In this document: positions 29,380-39,861 of the stretch, piece by piece
Layout: each line of letters opens with the position of its first letter
How positions within the stretch are numbered: the first letter of the stretch is position 1
Source: Candidatus Amunia macphersoniae
GTDB lineage: Bacteria > Chloroflexota > Dormibacteria > Aeolococcales > Aeolococcaceae
Length of the DNA stretch: 64,000 bases
Assembly (NCBI GenBank): GCA_016464795.1
Contig: JAEKNN010000012.1
Coordinates: 27,269-91,268 of the forward strand
Direction of reading: 5' to 3'
Program-made: the position numbers and the translations under genes
The notes under the pieces: model-generated
Told to the model about the DNA's origin: nothing
The model's database searches: none
Seen by the model: only the letters and a program-made list of their open reading frames with translations

Positions 29380-29589
29380 GTGGAGACCACGCCGTCGGGG
29401 AGACCTCCTGTCCAGCGCCTGCTGGCGATCCTGCTCCCGGTCCTGGTGGTGATCGTGGTGGTGATCTTCGTCCTCGCCAAGGTCACCGGCAGCAACACCA
29501 ACGGCGGCTCGCCGCAGGCGTCGCCGGGCGGCAACCTCTCCAGCCCGGGGGGAGCCCAGCCCGGCCCCGGAACCGGCGTCAGCCCGTGA
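29380..29589 (+). CDS. Small single-pass membrane protein (69 aa)
   Basis: A 69-residue protein: short polar N-terminus, one very hydrophobic helix (about 13-34, rich in Val/Ile/Leu), then a Gly/Ser/Pro/Asn-rich disordered tail predicted outside the membrane. Function unknown. The GTG start is supported by TACGGT six bases upstream; the frame is open 14 codons further up to 29338. It lies between the WYL regulator and msrB genes on the same strand. Confidence 0.55.
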   Translation: METTPSGRPPVQRLLAILLPVLVVIVVVIFVLAKVTGSNTNGGSPQASPGGNLSSPGGAQPGPGTGVSP

Positions 29590-29635
29590 GCGGGCGGCCA
29601 CGGGCGGGTGGAGTCCATCCGGCCGGCCGATGCTC

Positions 29636-29641
29636 TACCGT
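29636..29641 (+). promoter_or_regulatory. -10 element, leaderless msrB
   Basis: TACCGT followed by eight bases and the ATG at 29650; no Shine-Dalgarno. Confidence 0.5.
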
Positions 29642-29649
29642 TTGAAGCC

Positions 29650-30096
29650 ATGACCGACACAGTTGTGAAGTCCGACCAGGAGTGGCGTGATCAGCTGACG
29701 CCCGAGCAGTACGCGGTGCTGCGCCGTGGTGCCACCGAGCGTGCCGGGACCGGGCAGTACGTGCACGTCAAGGCGGCGGGACAGTACCTCTGCGCCGGAT
29801 GTGGGGCCGAGCTCTTCGACTCGAGCACCAAGTTCGACTCCGGATCTGGCTGGCCCAGCTTCTCCGCTCCGGCGAATGCCGAGCTGATCGAGGAGCACCG
29901 CGATTTCAAGATGATCGTTCCGCGAACCGAGGTTCGCTGCGGACGCTGCGGCGGCCACCTCGGACACGTCTTCGGCGATGGACCTCAGCCCTCCGGCCAG
30001 CGCTACTGCATCAACTCCGCCGCGCTGCGATTCGCCAAGGCCGCGAGCGTCGGAGCAGACGCCGCCGCCGAGGATCACACCGAGAGCAAGGCTTAG
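29650..30096 (+). CDS. msrB: Peptide-methionine (R)-S-oxide reductase MsrB
   Basis: Reduces the R-epimer of methionine sulfoxide in oxidised proteins. The 148 residues show the two zinc CxxC pairs (CAGC and CGRC), SGSGWPSF, and the catalytic Cys in RYCINSAAL. The domain is stand-alone, not fused to MsrA. The chosen ATG follows a bare -10; an upstream in-frame ATG at 29608 is less likely. The 3' end overlaps the convergent small acidic protein gene by four bases. Confidence 0.95.
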   Translation: MTDTVVKSDQEWRDQLTPEQYAVLRRGATERAGTGQYVHVKAAGQYLCAGCGAELFDSSTKFDSGSGWPSFSAPANAELIEEHRDFKMIVPRTEVRCGRCGGHLGHVFGDGPQPSGQRYCINSAALRFAKAASVGADAAAEDHTESKA

Positions 30097-30374
30097 GCCT
30101 CCTCCTCCTCATCGGGCGCCCCGTCGAGCTGGCTCGAGCGGTGGTCCGGGCGCTCGGTCTGCCGCGGGGGTGCCCCCAGGCTCGGTGTGCTGGTCGCCTC
30201 GGGGGTGACCTGCTCGCCCTCCGAGTGTCCGATCGTCACCTCCGCCGAGGGTCTCTCGCCGGCGCTGGGAATCAGCCCGTCGTTGGTCGGCAGCGAGCTG
30301 CGATCGGGGTGCTCACGAGCTCGCTTCACCTCGTCGGCGATGGGGTCATCCCTCTGCTGGTCAGTGGCGGCCAC
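30093..30374 (-). CDS. Small acidic disordered protein (93 aa)
   Basis: A 93-residue protein without hydrophobic segments or Cys, rich in Glu, Asp, Pro, Ser and Thr and ending DEEEEA, so probably intrinsically disordered. No family recognised. The GTG start at 30374 has a good GGAGGTG seven bases upstream, which supports it as a real gene. It lies 90 bp downstream of the ligD polymerase-domain gene on the same strand. Confidence 0.55.
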   Translation of the reverse strand: MAATDQQRDDPIADEVKRAREHPDRSSLPTNDGLIPSAGERPSAEVTIGHSEGEQVTPEATSTPSLGAPPRQTERPDHRSSQLDGAPDEEEEA

Positions 30375-30464
30375 CGTCAGGCACCTCCGTGGCGGTACAT
30401 CGAAGCATCGACTTCCATGATAGGCGCGCTGCCACCACCCAAGGCCCGAATAGGCTGCGTGTCG

Positions 30465-31484
30465 TCATCCGGGCTCGACCAGCTTGCGGGCGCGGCTCGG
30501 CGCCACCCGTGGCGGTTCGCCCGGCATCTTGGGATAGACCGGCGGCCACGGCGCGTCCGCCAGTCCCGCCGCCGCGTCACGTTCGTGGAGGTTCAACAGC
30601 GGTTCCAGCGACTGGGGGGCATCAGCCATGGATGCCCAGGGATCTCCATCGCGAGCCACCCTCCCCGGCACGGTGGCGATGGTGAGCGCATCCGGGTTCA
30701 CGGTGTCGAGCTCATCCCACGCAAACGGAGTGGACACCTGGGCACCCGGACGGGCCCGGGCGGACCAGGCGCCGAAGATGGTCTTGTGCGGAGCGTTCTG
30801 GTTGAAGTCGACAAAAACGCGGACCCCACGCTCCTCCTTCCACCAGGCGGCGGTGATGAGGTCGGGACGGCGCCGCTCCAGCTCGCGCGCCACCGCCACG
30901 GCCGCGGCGCGCACCTGGTACGAGGTCCACAGCGGCTGCAGCCGCACGTAAACGTGGATCCCGCGGTTGCCTGTGGTCTTGGGCATCGCTGCCACGCCCA
31001 CCTCCTGCAGCAGCGTGTGCACAACGTGGGCCGCTTCCTGCACCATCGCGAACGTGACGCCCGGTGTCGGGTCGAGGTCGATGCGCAGCTCATCGGCGTG
31101 CTCTGGATCTGACGCCTTGGCGGGCCACACGTGGAAGCCCAGGCAGGCCAGGTTCACCGCCCAGAGCACGTGCGCCAGATCGGCCGCGACCAGTGCCTGC
31201 GAGGTGGTCCCGTTGGGGGTGCTGACGATGGTGGTCTGCAGCCACTCGGGATGTGCCTCGGGCACACGCTTCTGGAAGAAGGACGTGCCCCCGGCACCGC
31301 GAGGAAAGCGCTGCAGCAGCACCGGCCGGCCGCCCATGGCGCTGAGCAGCGGCTGCTCGATGGCCTGGTAGTAGCGCACCAGGTCGAGCTTGGTCTCGCC
31401 CCGCTCTGGGAAGAACACCTTACCCGGGCTGGTGATGGGCACCTCATGTCCGGAGGCCTCGACCAGCACGGCGTCGTCGTCCAT
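30465..31484 (-). CDS. LigD-type polymerase (PrimPol) domain protein
   Basis: Stand-alone archaeo-eukaryotic primase-like polymerase domain of the non-homologous end-joining enzyme LigD, 339 residues. The catalytic acidic pair is in RIDLDPTPG, the conserved His in NRGIHVYV and the third acid in VFVDFNQNA. No ligase or phosphoesterase domain is attached and Ku is not in the window. Unusually, its ATG lies only nine bases after the fba stop, placing it at the end of the Calvin operon. Confidence 0.9.
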   Translation of the reverse strand: MDDDAVLVEASGHEVPITSPGKVFFPERGETKLDLVRYYQAIEQPLLSAMGGRPVLLQRFPRGAGGTSFFQKRVPEAHPEWLQTTIVSTPNGTTSQALVAADLAHVLWAVNLACLGFHVWPAKASDPEHADELRIDLDPTPGVTFAMVQEAAHVVHTLLQEVGVAAMPKTTGNRGIHVYVRLQPLWTSYQVRAAAVAVARELERRRPDLITAAWWKEERGVRVFVDFNQNAPHKTIFGAWSARARPGAQVSTPFAWDELDTVNPDALTIATVPGRVARDGDPWASMADAPQSLEPLLNLHERDAAAGLADAPWPPVYPKMPGEPPRVAPSRARKLVEPG

Positions 31485-31493
31485 GGCGATGTC

Positions 31494-32495
31494 TCAGGCA
31501 GCTCGCGCCTGTGCATTGGCACGCGCTCGTTCCGCGAGCGCCTGCTGGCCGTCCCCGGCAAGCCCGGGTTCCCCGCGCCACGCCTTCAGCGCCAGGTCGA
31601 CGAGCGCGCGGCCGAAGGAGAAGCTCAGCTCCCACGGATGCGGACCGAGCCCGTTCATCTCCGCGAGATGCGTGGTGGCCATCTCGACGCCCTGACCGCC
31701 CGAGAGGAATGCGATGCCGGGCACTGCCACGGGAACTGTCCGTCGCAGGGTTCGGATGGTGGCCGACGCGACCTCAGCGGGGCTGCTGGAGGTTGCGCAC
31801 CTGTCGCCGGGTACGACCATGTTCGGCTTGAGCACCATCCCCTCGAGGGCCACCCCCTGCGCAGTGAGCTCGTCGAAGATGCTCCTCAAGGTGGTCTCCG
31901 TCACCGCCGCGCAGCGGTCGAGCGAGTGCTCGCCGGTCATCAGCACCTCGGGCTCCACGATGGGAACCAGGCCGGCTTCCTGGACCAGCGCCGCGTAGCG
32001 AGCCAGTGCCTGGGCATTGGCGGCAATCGCACGAGGCGTCGGCAACCCGTCGCCGATCTTGATCACTGCTCGCCACTTGGTGAACGACGCTCCCGCAGCG
32101 GCGTAGGACTCGAGCCGCTCGCGCAGACCGTCCAGCCCCTCGGTGACTGTCTCGTCCGGGGCGCCGGCCAGTGCCTTTGCGCCAGTGTCCACCTTGATCC
32201 CGGCCAGCATCCCCGCCTCGACGCAGGCGACGGGGAAGGGCTTTCCATCACCCGTGCTGGCGGTGAAGATGTCCTCGGAGAGGATGATGCCGCTGATCCA
32301 CGCGGACAGCCCGGGGGTGGTGACCAGCATCGCCCGGTACGCTCGGCGCTGCTCAACGGTCGGTGGAACCCCAGCTCCCTCGAGCCGCGAGTTCATGGTG
32401 CTGACGCTCTCGTCTGCGGCGAGGATGCCGCGGCCCCCGCTGACCATCGTCCTGGCGATCTCACCGATGGGCCGCTGGATCGTGTCCGTGCTCAT
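31494..32495 (-). CDS. Class I fructose-bisphosphate aldolase
   Basis: Schiff-base aldolase that condenses dihydroxyacetone phosphate with glyceraldehyde 3-phosphate (and erythrose 4-phosphate in the Calvin cycle). The 333 residues carry the eukaryote-like class I signatures GRGILAADES near the N-terminus, KWRAVIKIG, VEPEVL and the Schiff-base Lys in VLKPNMV, then SGGQGVEMAT. The ATG at 32495 has AGGAGAGG upstream and overlaps the stop of the 74-aa gene. Part of the CBB operon. Confidence 0.94.
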   Translation of the reverse strand: MSTDTIQRPIGEIARTMVSGGRGILAADESVSTMNSRLEGAGVPPTVEQRRAYRAMLVTTPGLSAWISGIILSEDIFTASTGDGKPFPVACVEAGMLAGIKVDTGAKALAGAPDETVTEGLDGLRERLESYAAAGASFTKWRAVIKIGDGLPTPRAIAANAQALARYAALVQEAGLVPIVEPEVLMTGEHSLDRCAAVTETTLRSIFDELTAQGVALEGMVLKPNMVVPGDRCATSSSPAEVASATIRTLRRTVPVAVPGIAFLSGGQGVEMATTHLAEMNGLGPHPWELSFSFGRALVDLALKAWRGEPGLAGDGQQALAERARANAQARAA

Positions 32496-32716
32496 GTTCC
32501 CTCTCCTGCGCACTCAGCCAACGGATGTTGATAAGCCCACTGGCCCTGGGTGCGGGCCACCGCAATTCTCAGGTCACAGCGTACGCAGCGCGCCTCGAAC
32601 CGGTAGCCGAACGATCCCGTGCGCCGGGTGAAGCCGCGAAGGTCGTGGCCGGTCTCGACCGCCTCGACGGTTGCCGCTTCGATCACGGCCACGGGATCAG
32701 TGACGGGCATTGGCAC
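32492..32716 (-). CDS. Small CxxC protein in Calvin operon (74 aa)
   Basis: A 74-residue protein between prk and fba, overlapping the fba start by four bases and so almost certainly translated. It has CVRC (about 44-47) and a later single Cys near residue 69, enough for a partial metal site or a redox pair, plus aromatic residues around FGYRFEARC. No family recognised. Position suggests a regulator or redox partner of the Calvin enzymes, but that is inference. A start at 32710 (ATG) is equally plausible. Confidence 0.6.
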   Translation of the reverse strand: MPMPVTDPVAVIEAATVEAVETGHDLRGFTRRTGSFGYRFEARCVRCDLRIAVARTQGQWAYQHPLAECAGEGT

Positions 32717-32772
32717 GCACCCAGCTCAGAGGTTGGTCAGGAGTTTCGGTCGTGGCGCCGGGGGCCGCATGG

Positions 32773-33783
32773 TCAGCGTCGTTCGGCCGCCAGCTGCAGA
32801 AGGTGGTAGACGAGGATCAGCTGGGTGACCGCGAGGGGCTCGTTGCGCACGCCTTCGATGCCCCCGATCCCCTGGGGCAGGTCGGCATCCTCGCCGAATT
32901 CGAGCCCGCGCCAGAGCGCCTCCTCCACCTGATGGGTCAGATCGGGTGGGGCGTGCCCGTGCACGTGGAGCGCGTCGACGGGCTTGCCGTCATCGTCGCG
33001 GATCAGCTTGAGGTGGATGGCGCGGCGGTTCTCATCGGTGAGCACTGAGGTGAGGTCGGGATGGGTCACCGTCGGCCGCAGAAGCAGGGTCGCGCTCAGC
33101 GTCTCCCCGCCCGAATCCTCGTGGGCGTGGGCGTGCGGCCAGAGGCCGTCTTCGGCCTGCTGGAGGGGACCGAAGCTGACCACGATGTCCGCCTTGGCGC
33201 GTTGCGGGCGAATGAACTCGGCCGACTCCGCTTCGCGTCTTTCCAGCTCTTCCACGACCTGTTCTTTGGTGTAGCCGCGCTTGGTGGAGTCACGGGCGAT
33301 CTTCCAGGCACGCCGGATCGCCTCCGGTGGATCGAGATACACGGTGACGTCGGCACACGCCTGGGCCAGCCTGGTGTACATCGGCAGCAGGCCTTCGACG
33401 ATCACGAAGCGACGTGCTTCGACAAACTCAGGGCGACCGAAGGTCCCGGTGCTGTGGTCGTACTTCGGCTTGAGGATGGGCTGGCCGTTGGCGAGCAGCT
33501 CGAGATGCTGCTCCATGATCTCGATGTAGTTGCACTTCGGATTCAGCGGTGTGAAGGGGAGCGTCTTGCGCTCTTCACGGTCGTACCGGTGATAGTCGTC
33601 AGCGCACACCGCGGTGACATTCGCCTCACCGAGAGCCTCGACCAGCCCCTTGGTGAGCGTTGTCTTGCCGGCGGCGCTGTCTCCGGCGATGGTGAGCATC
33701 ACCGGACGCTGCACTGGATCCTCGCTGGACCATCCGGCTCGCTCCATGGACATCGCCTTGTCCGGCATCACGCGATCGGTCAT
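32773..33783 (-). CDS. prk: Phosphoribulokinase
   Basis: Phosphorylates ribulose 5-phosphate to ribulose 1,5-bisphosphate, the RuBisCO substrate. The 336 residues start with a P-loop GDSAAGKTT (34-42), followed by [10 protein letters not shown], the substrate-binding YDHSTGTF and VEGLLPMY. Length and sequence fit the cyanobacterial/actinobacterial class rather than the short proteobacterial CbbP. The start overlaps the cbbX stop (ATGA), so the two are coupled. No other gene in the window makes sense of this activity except RuBisCO. Confidence 0.96.
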   Translation of the reverse strand: MTDRVMPDKAMSMERAGWSSEDPVQRPVMLTIAGDSAAGKTTLTKGLVEALGEANVTAVCADDYHRYDREERKTLPFTPLNPKCNYIEIMEQHLELLANGQPILKPKYDHSTGTFGRPEFVEARRFVIVEGLLPMYTRLAQACADVTVYLDPPEAIRRAWKIARDSTKRGYTKEQVVEELERREAESAEFIRPQRAKADIVVSFGPLQQAEDGLWPHAHAHEDSGGETLSATLLLRPTVTHPDLTSVLTDENRRAIHLKLIRDDDGKPVDALHVHGHAPPDLTHQVEEALWRGLEFGEDADLPQGIGGIEGVRNEPLAVTQLILVYHLLQLAAERR

Positions 33784-34817
33784 TCGGGCGCTGACTCGGC
33801 GGAGTCGCCTCCCGCAGGCCCGCCGGCCAACAGCCGGCTCTTGCGGACGTCGGCGACGTCGATGCGCATCAGGTCGTCGCGGCTGACCGTTCCTCCGGCG
33901 GCGACCAGCCGGTTCGCCTGACGCAGCCGACAGCGCTCCAACGCGTTGCGCACGCTGCGGGCATTGGCGAAACGCGGCATCGCCATCCGCCTGTCGAGCA
34001 ACTCACGAAAGGCCTGGGCGGCGGCGTCGGAGAACATGTAGCGCTGATCCGTGAGCATCAGCTCGGCGATGGCCATCAGCTCCTCGACCGAGTAGTCGGG
34101 GAAGTCGATGTGATGGGCGATTCGTGATTGCATGCCCGGGTTGCTCTCGAAAAAGGTGTCCATGCGGTCCTTGTACCCGGCCAGCACCACCACGATGTCG
34201 TCGCGTTGATTCTCCATCACCTGGAGAAGGATCTCGATGGACTCAGCGCCGTAGTCGCGCTCGTTGTCGTTCTTGTACAGGTAGTACGCCTCGTCGATGA
34301 AGAGGACTCCGCCCATGGCGCGCTTCAGGACCTCACGCGTCTTGGGCGCGGTGTGGCCGATGTACTGACCAACCAGATCGTCGCGCGTGACCGTGACCAG
34401 GTGGCCCTTGGCGAGGTAGCCAAGCCGGTTGAGGATGGCTGCCATGCGCATGGCCACAGTCGTCTTGCCCGTCCCCGGGCTGCCGGTGAAGCACATGTGC
34501 AGAGTCGGTCGTTCCGACTCCAGACCAAAACCGTGGCGCAATCGATCGATCACCAGCAGCGACGCGATCTCTCGGATGCGCGTCTTCACGGGTTCGAGCC
34601 CCACCAGGTCGCGCTCCAGGCTTTCGAGAACCTCGGCGATGCGCGCCTCCGCCATCTGAGCTCCCAGATCGACCTCGGCTCCCTCCTCCCAGGCGGGCTG
34701 GGGTGCCTCACCGCTGGACGCGTGGTCAGCTTCGGACGCGTCCGCGCCGGCGGAGGCGTTCCCCGCAGCCGGCTGCGGGGACATCCCGAAGCGTCGTCGT
34801 CCGTCGGTGGCCATCAA
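33780..34817 (-). CDS. cbbX: Red-type RuBisCO activase CbbX
   Basis: AAA+ ring ATPase that remodels inhibited red-type RuBisCO by pulling on the large-subunit C-terminus. The 345 residues have Walker [10 protein letters not shown] (112-120), the pore-loop Tyr in [11 protein letters not shown], Walker [10 protein letters not shown] and an arginine-finger region near NPGMQSRI. The N-terminal 50 residues are an Ala/Ser/Asp-rich extension. It overlaps rbcS and prk by four bases each. Presence of CbbX agrees with the red-type RuBisCO assignment. Confidence 0.96.
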   Translation of the reverse strand: MMATDGRRRFGMSPQPAAGNASAGADASEADHASSGEAPQPAWEEGAEVDLGAQMAEARIAEVLESLERDLVGLEPVKTRIREIASLLVIDRLRHGFGLESERPTLHMCFTGSPGTGKTTVAMRMAAILNRLGYLAKGHLVTVTRDDLVGQYIGHTAPKTREVLKRAMGGVLFIDEAYYLYKNDNERDYGAESIEILLQVMENQRDDIVVVLAGYKDRMDTFFESNPGMQSRIAHHIDFPDYSVEELMAIAELMLTDQRYMFSDAAAQAFRELLDRRMAMPRFANARSVRNALERCRLRQANRLVAAGGTVSRDDLMRIDVADVRKSRLLAGGPAGGDSAESAPE

Positions 34818-35236
34818 TCGCGGTACCGCTCACCCTCGGGCCTGTCGGTCGCGTACGCGTGGATGGTGTAGTGGACCTGGCGGTCGGGTCCCTCCTCACG
34901 TTGGAGACGGAAGCCCGGCTCGGCGGGTGGCCGATTGACGATGAAGCTGAGAGCTGTCGTCTGGCGGCCGAGGGTGCGGTCGTACGCGTTGAGGCGGATG
35001 TAGTGGTTGGGGTGCACCTTGCGGCAGCGATTGATCTCGAGCAGGATCGCCGAGGGATCCGCCATGTCGAACATGGGCAGCTCCCACATGTCCCACAGGA
35101 AGTTGCGCGGGTGCGGGTCATCGGTGAACTCCACCGACAGCGGCCACCCCTTGTCGAGGCAGTACTGCAGCTGGGCTGTGATCTGCTCGTCGGTGAAGTC
35201 GGGCAGGTAGGAGAAGGTCCCCTGGGTGATGCGCAT
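34814..35236 (-). CDS. rbcS: RuBisCO small subunit, red type
   Basis: Small subunit (140 residues) of the L8S8 form I holoenzyme. The N-terminal [17 protein letters not shown] and LPMFD are typical red-type sequences, and the C-terminal extension ([16 protein letters not shown]) is the beta-hairpin that fills the central solvent channel in red-type enzymes. It begins 14 bases after rbcL and overlaps cbbX. Confidence 0.96.
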   Translation of the reverse strand: MRITQGTFSYLPDFTDEQITAQLQYCLDKGWPLSVEFTDDPHPRNFLWDMWELPMFDMADPSAILLEINRCRKVHPNHYIRLNAYDRTLGRQTTALSFIVNRPPAEPGFRLQREEGPDRQVHYTIHAYATDRPEGERYRD

Positions 35237-35250
35237 GTGCTCTGTTCCTC

Positions 35251-36832
<1,582 letters not shown>

Positions 36833-36838
36833 TGCGTT

Positions 36839-37789
36839 ATGACTCTGCGGCAACTGGCGACATTCTTGGAGCTGGCCCGGGCCGGCTCGGTGAAGCTCGC
36901 CGCCGAGCGCCTGTTCGTCAGCCAGCCGGCGGTGTCTGCCGTGGTCGCCTCTTTGCAGGGCGAGCTGGGTGTGGACCTGGTCACTCGCAGTGGCCGGGGG
37001 CTGCGCCTCACCGACTCGGGCCGCGTGCTCGCCGGCTACGCGCGCCGCATCCAGGGCCTCCTGGATGAGGCGGCGACCGCAACCACCGGGGCCTCGGCTC
37101 CCGCGCGCGTGCGCCTGGCGGCGGTGACGACGGCGGGCGAGCATCTCCTTCCCGCGGCGATTGCCGGGTTCCGCGAACGCCATCCCGATGCCGAGGTGAG
37201 TCTCGAGGTGTCCAATCGCGGACACGTGTGGGAGAGGTTGGAGGCGCACGAGGTGGACCTGGTCGTCGCGGGCAGGCCCCCCGGGCTGCGCGGCCTCCAC
37301 TCCCGAGCGGTGCGGCCCAACCAGCTGGTCATCGTCGCCGCCCCGGGGGTCGCTCGCGGCCCGCTGACCTCGACCGCCCTGGCCACCCACACCTGGCTCC
37401 TGCGCGAGCCCGGCTCAGGGACGCGCACCACCGTCGAGGAGTACCTGGCCGCCCATGGGATCGAGCCCGCCACCCTGACGCTGGGATCCAACGGCGCGGT
37501 GCGCGAGGCCGCCGCGGTCGGCCTGGGTATCACCCTGATCTCGCGGGACGCGGTGGAGGCAGAGCTGTCGAGCGGACGGCTGGTTCTTCTCCCGGCGCCC
37601 GACATCCCCCTCCAGAGGGAGTGGCACATCGTCACCAGGGATGAGAACCACCTGCCGGGGAGCGGGGCTCTGTTCCTCGAGCACCTGATCGCTCACAGCG
37701 GGTTCGAGCGCTCGCCGACGCTGCCCGGCCAGGTCGAACTTCCAGACAGTGCAAACGCGCCTTCGCGAACTGGTGTCTGTATTGAGTGA
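36839..37789 (+). CDS. cbbR: LysR-family regulator, probable CbbR
   Basis: A 316-residue LysR-type regulator: winged HTH (about 1-60; RQLATFLELARAGSVKLAAERLFVSQPAVS, shown here only to its recognition helix region), linker helix, and a periplasmic-binding-like effector domain (about 90-295). Divergent position 115 bp from rbcL is the classical arrangement for CbbR, which activates Calvin genes in response to metabolites such as RuBP or NADPH. The ATG at 36839 matches the conserved LysR N-terminus. Confidence 0.88.
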   Translation: MTLRQLATFLELARAGSVKLAAERLFVSQPAVSAVVASLQGELGVDLVTRSGRGLRLTDSGRVLAGYARRIQGLLDEAATATTGASAPARVRLAAVTTAGEHLLPAAIAGFRERHPDAEVSLEVSNRGHVWERLEAHEVDLVVAGRPPGLRGLHSRAVRPNQLVIVAAPGVARGPLTSTALATHTWLLREPGSGTRTTVEEYLAAHGIEPATLTLGSNGAVREAAAVGLGITLISRDAVEAELSSGRLVLLPAPDIPLQREWHIVTRDENHLPGSGALFLEHLIAHSGFERSPTLPGQVELPDSANAPSRTGVCIE

Positions 37790-37887
37790 CGGCGCGTCTG
37801 GATGTCCCGGGTACATCACCTCATCCCAGACGATTCCAGGCATGAATGCACCAAGCCTGAGATACGGACCGCTACATCGTCGGGGCC

Positions 37888-38064
37888 ATGAGCGATCTGA
37901 TCGAAGAACTCAAAGCTTGTCAGCGCTTGTATCGTCGAGACGGTCTTCTCGACATCGAGACCTTGATAGGCGGAAGATGCCGCGATGTTGCCGACCAGGA
38001 CGGTGACTGCTTGGCGGCGGCGGTCGTTCCTGTTCTCCTGTCGCCCGCTCGCGGTGCTCGCTAA
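37888..38064 (+). CDS. Short ORF, possible gene fragment
   Basis: A 58-codon ORF in a lower-GC patch. The N-terminal half (SDLIEELKACQRLYRR) is helical and gene-like; the C-terminal half reads like noncoding sequence, and the ORF ends one base before the tetR fragment on the other strand. No Shine-Dalgarno or leaderless -10 is evident. It may be the start of a gene truncated when this region decayed. Confidence 0.25.
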   Translation: MSDLIEELKACQRLYRRDGLLDIETLIGGRCRDVADQDGDCLAAAVVPVLLSPARGAR

Positions 38065-38271
38065 CTAATGCCGCCAACACAGGGTGGCACGATGGGCGGT
38101 GTAGAAGCCGCAAAAGATCTCCACCAGGATGCGAAGACCTTCCACCGGATCGGGCTCGACGAAGGCGCGAGGGATTTGCATCAGGCCGCCGCTTTCCGCT
38201 AGCTGATCGAAGACTGCCTCGCGTAGATCGTCACGCGTCGAGAACTGGGCGTAAACGGTGGCGCGCGTCAC
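38065..38271 (-). pseudogene. TetR-family regulator fragment
   Basis: Sixty-eight codons matching the middle of a TetR repressor: the end of the HTH (TRATVYAQFSTRDDLREAVFD) and the start of the ligand domain. The first ~35 residues of a TetR HTH are not encoded upstream and the ligand domain stops after RATLC. It is divergent from the SDR pseudogene, a common TetR/SDR arrangement, so both are probably remnants of one acquired unit. Confidence 0.7.
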
Positions 38272-38315
38272 CCAGATAGCAGTTCCCTCTTACAAATTAG
38301 ACGGAGATCAATCAA

Positions 38316-39112
38316 GTGACCGAAACCAATCCCGCCGCGATGACGGCGACGCAAGCGCGATATCCCGATCTGGCTGGCAAGATCGCAGTCGTCACCGGCG
38401 GTAGGCGGGGGATTGGCGCTGCCATGCCGCCTCGTTGGCCTTGACCGGCGCATTGGTGGCGGTTGTCGGTCGCGATACCCAGGTCCTCGACCAGGTCGTC
38501 AGAGACATCGTGCAGAGCGGCGGCCGGGCGATCGGCGCTGTCGCCGACTGTACTGTTGAGGCTGATCTCGGATGGCTCGCGACCCGTGTCGCTGATGAAC
38601 TCGGACCCGTCGACATCATCGCCGCCTTCGCGGGAGGTAACGGCATGCCAGTGCCGACCGTCGACGAAACTGCAGCGCATTGGCGCGAGATAGTCGAGTC
38701 GGATCTCACCTCAATGTTTCTCACCGTCCACGCTTTTCTGCCAGATATGGTGCAGCGCAACCGAGGTGCAATCATCACGATGTCGTCCGCGGCAGCGCGA
38801 CAGGCCGCGCGCTCCGCTGCTGCGTACGCCGCCGCCAAGGCGGGGGTCATTGCATTCACTCGCCATCTCGCCGCCGAGGTCGGTCCAAACGGGATTCGTG
38901 TCAACTGCATCGCTCCCTCGGCGGTCGAGAACGACAAAATGCGCGCCTGGATGAGCGCCGAACAACGTCAAGCGCTGGGCGAGAGCTTTCCGCTGCGACG
39001 CATTCGGTAACCTCGCGATGTCGCAGCTGCTGCACTGTATCTCGCGTCCGATGTTTCTTCATGGGTCACGGGCATAACCCTCGACGTCTCCGATGGCAAG
39101 GTGATGGTATGA
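38316..39112 (+). pseudogene. Short-chain dehydrogenase/reductase, frameshifted
   Basis: The GTG at 38316 (GGAG upstream) starts an SDR with the cofactor motif TGGRRGIGAA, but the frame ends at a TGA after MPPRWP. A one-base loss near 38425 (AT GCC for ATN GCC) restores the rest: GRD, the NAG-equivalent AFAGGNG, Ser in MSSAAARQ and YAAAKAG of the catalytic Tyr-x3-Lys. A TAA at 39008 interrupts RIR; it is removed if an extra C near 39005 and a missing C near 39012 are corrected (RIGNPRDV). The tail WVTGITLDVSDGK is typical. Damaged gene or sequencing error. Confidence 0.8.
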
Positions 39113-39582
39113 GTGAGCAAAACGGTGAGCACGTGCTGGCACGGCGCATTGCGGGATTGCGTACCAACGCGTTCGCCGCTCTGGTCATGTTGTTGATCCA
39201 GCTTGTCCTGGGAATGTGGGTGAACCTTTTCGCCACCATCCCGTCGGCAGATGGTGGAACAGGGTTTCTGAGTGCGTTCTTTCGGGCGATCTCCAACGGC
39301 CCTGTGGGGTTGTCCGTGCACGCCATATTGGGGGCACTCCCTCTGGTCAGCGCAACCGCAGCAGTAGTCCGCGCAGTTGTGCTTCATAGGGGAGTCCTAA
39401 TTGGCATTGCGTCCCTCGCGCTGCTTGCGATCGCCATTGCATTCGTCACGGGCGATCGCTACGTCGCGACGAGCAACGCCAGTGCCTCATGGGTGATGGC
39501 TCTCTGCACGGCGGTTCCGCTCTTCTGCTACGCGCTCATTCTGTTCACGGTGGCCTCAGTGCGCGACGCACTGGCCGCGTAA
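39109..39582 (+). CDS. Four-helix membrane protein
   Basis: A 157-residue hydrophobic protein with four predicted membrane helices (about 22-45, 65-85, 92-112, 125-150) and a short charged N-terminus. Not recognised with confidence; size and topology are like small integral membrane proteins often found next to SDR or cytochrome b561-like genes. Its ATG overlaps the last codon of the SDR pseudogene (ATGA), so the two were once one operon. Codon third positions look less GC-rich than the flanking operons. Confidence 0.6.
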   Translation: MSEQNGEHVLARRIAGLRTNAFAALVMLLIQLVLGMWVNLFATIPSADGGTGFLSAFFRAISNGPVGLSVHAILGALPLVSATAAVVRAVVLHRGVLIGIASLALLAIAIAFVTGDRYVATSNASASWVMALCTAVPLFCYALILFTVASVRDALAA

Positions 39583-39708
39583 AATTCGGGTGAATGGAGA
39601 AGCTGTGGTCACGCAACGGAGCGCCGGTGCACACGGGAAGCCGCCACTCCCGACGGCGCCTTCTGTTCTCGAGAGAGGCTGACAGACCTCCAAGAAGGCA
39701 CGCGCGGC

Positions 39709-39733
39709 CAGCGGGAGACAGGGTCAAGCCCTC
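39709..39733. repeat. Imperfect copy of the tRNA-Gly 3' end
   Basis: CAGCGGGAGAC at 39709-39719 repeats exactly the 11 bases at 39775-39785 that contain the tRNA-Gly 3' end, and the following bases are similar with mismatches. A direct repeat just outside a tRNA 3' end is where an integrase attachment site would be, but the match is short. Confidence 0.35.
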
Positions 39734-39776
39734 ACCCGAAGCCAGCCTCGGGCTCCAAGGTGAGGGAAGACTGACA

Positions 39777-39847
39777 GCGGGAGACGGGGCTCGAACCCGC
39801 AACTTCAACCTTGGGAAGGTTGCACTCTACCGTTGAGTTACTCCCGC
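39777..39847 (-). tRNA. tRNA-Gly (anticodon CCC)
   Basis: A 71-nt cloverleaf on the minus strand: acceptor GCGGGAG/CTCCCGC, D stem ACTC/GAGT, anticodon stem CAACC/GGTTG with loop TTCCCAA (anticodon CCC), and T arm GCGGG-TTCGAGC-CCCGT. No CCA is encoded. It borders the decayed patch at 37790-39776. Confidence 0.95.
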
Positions 39848-39861
39848 ATCAGCCCTGGACT

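Noticed and set aside
37749..38006. An 85-codon plus-strand ORF overlapping the end of cbbR
   Set aside because: It has no ribosome site or -10, overlaps cbbR in another frame and its composition looks noncoding.
39711..39735. A second tRNA gene next to tRNA-Gly
   Set aside because: Only the 3'-end-like bases are present; no acceptor partner, anticodon arm or D arm can be formed.
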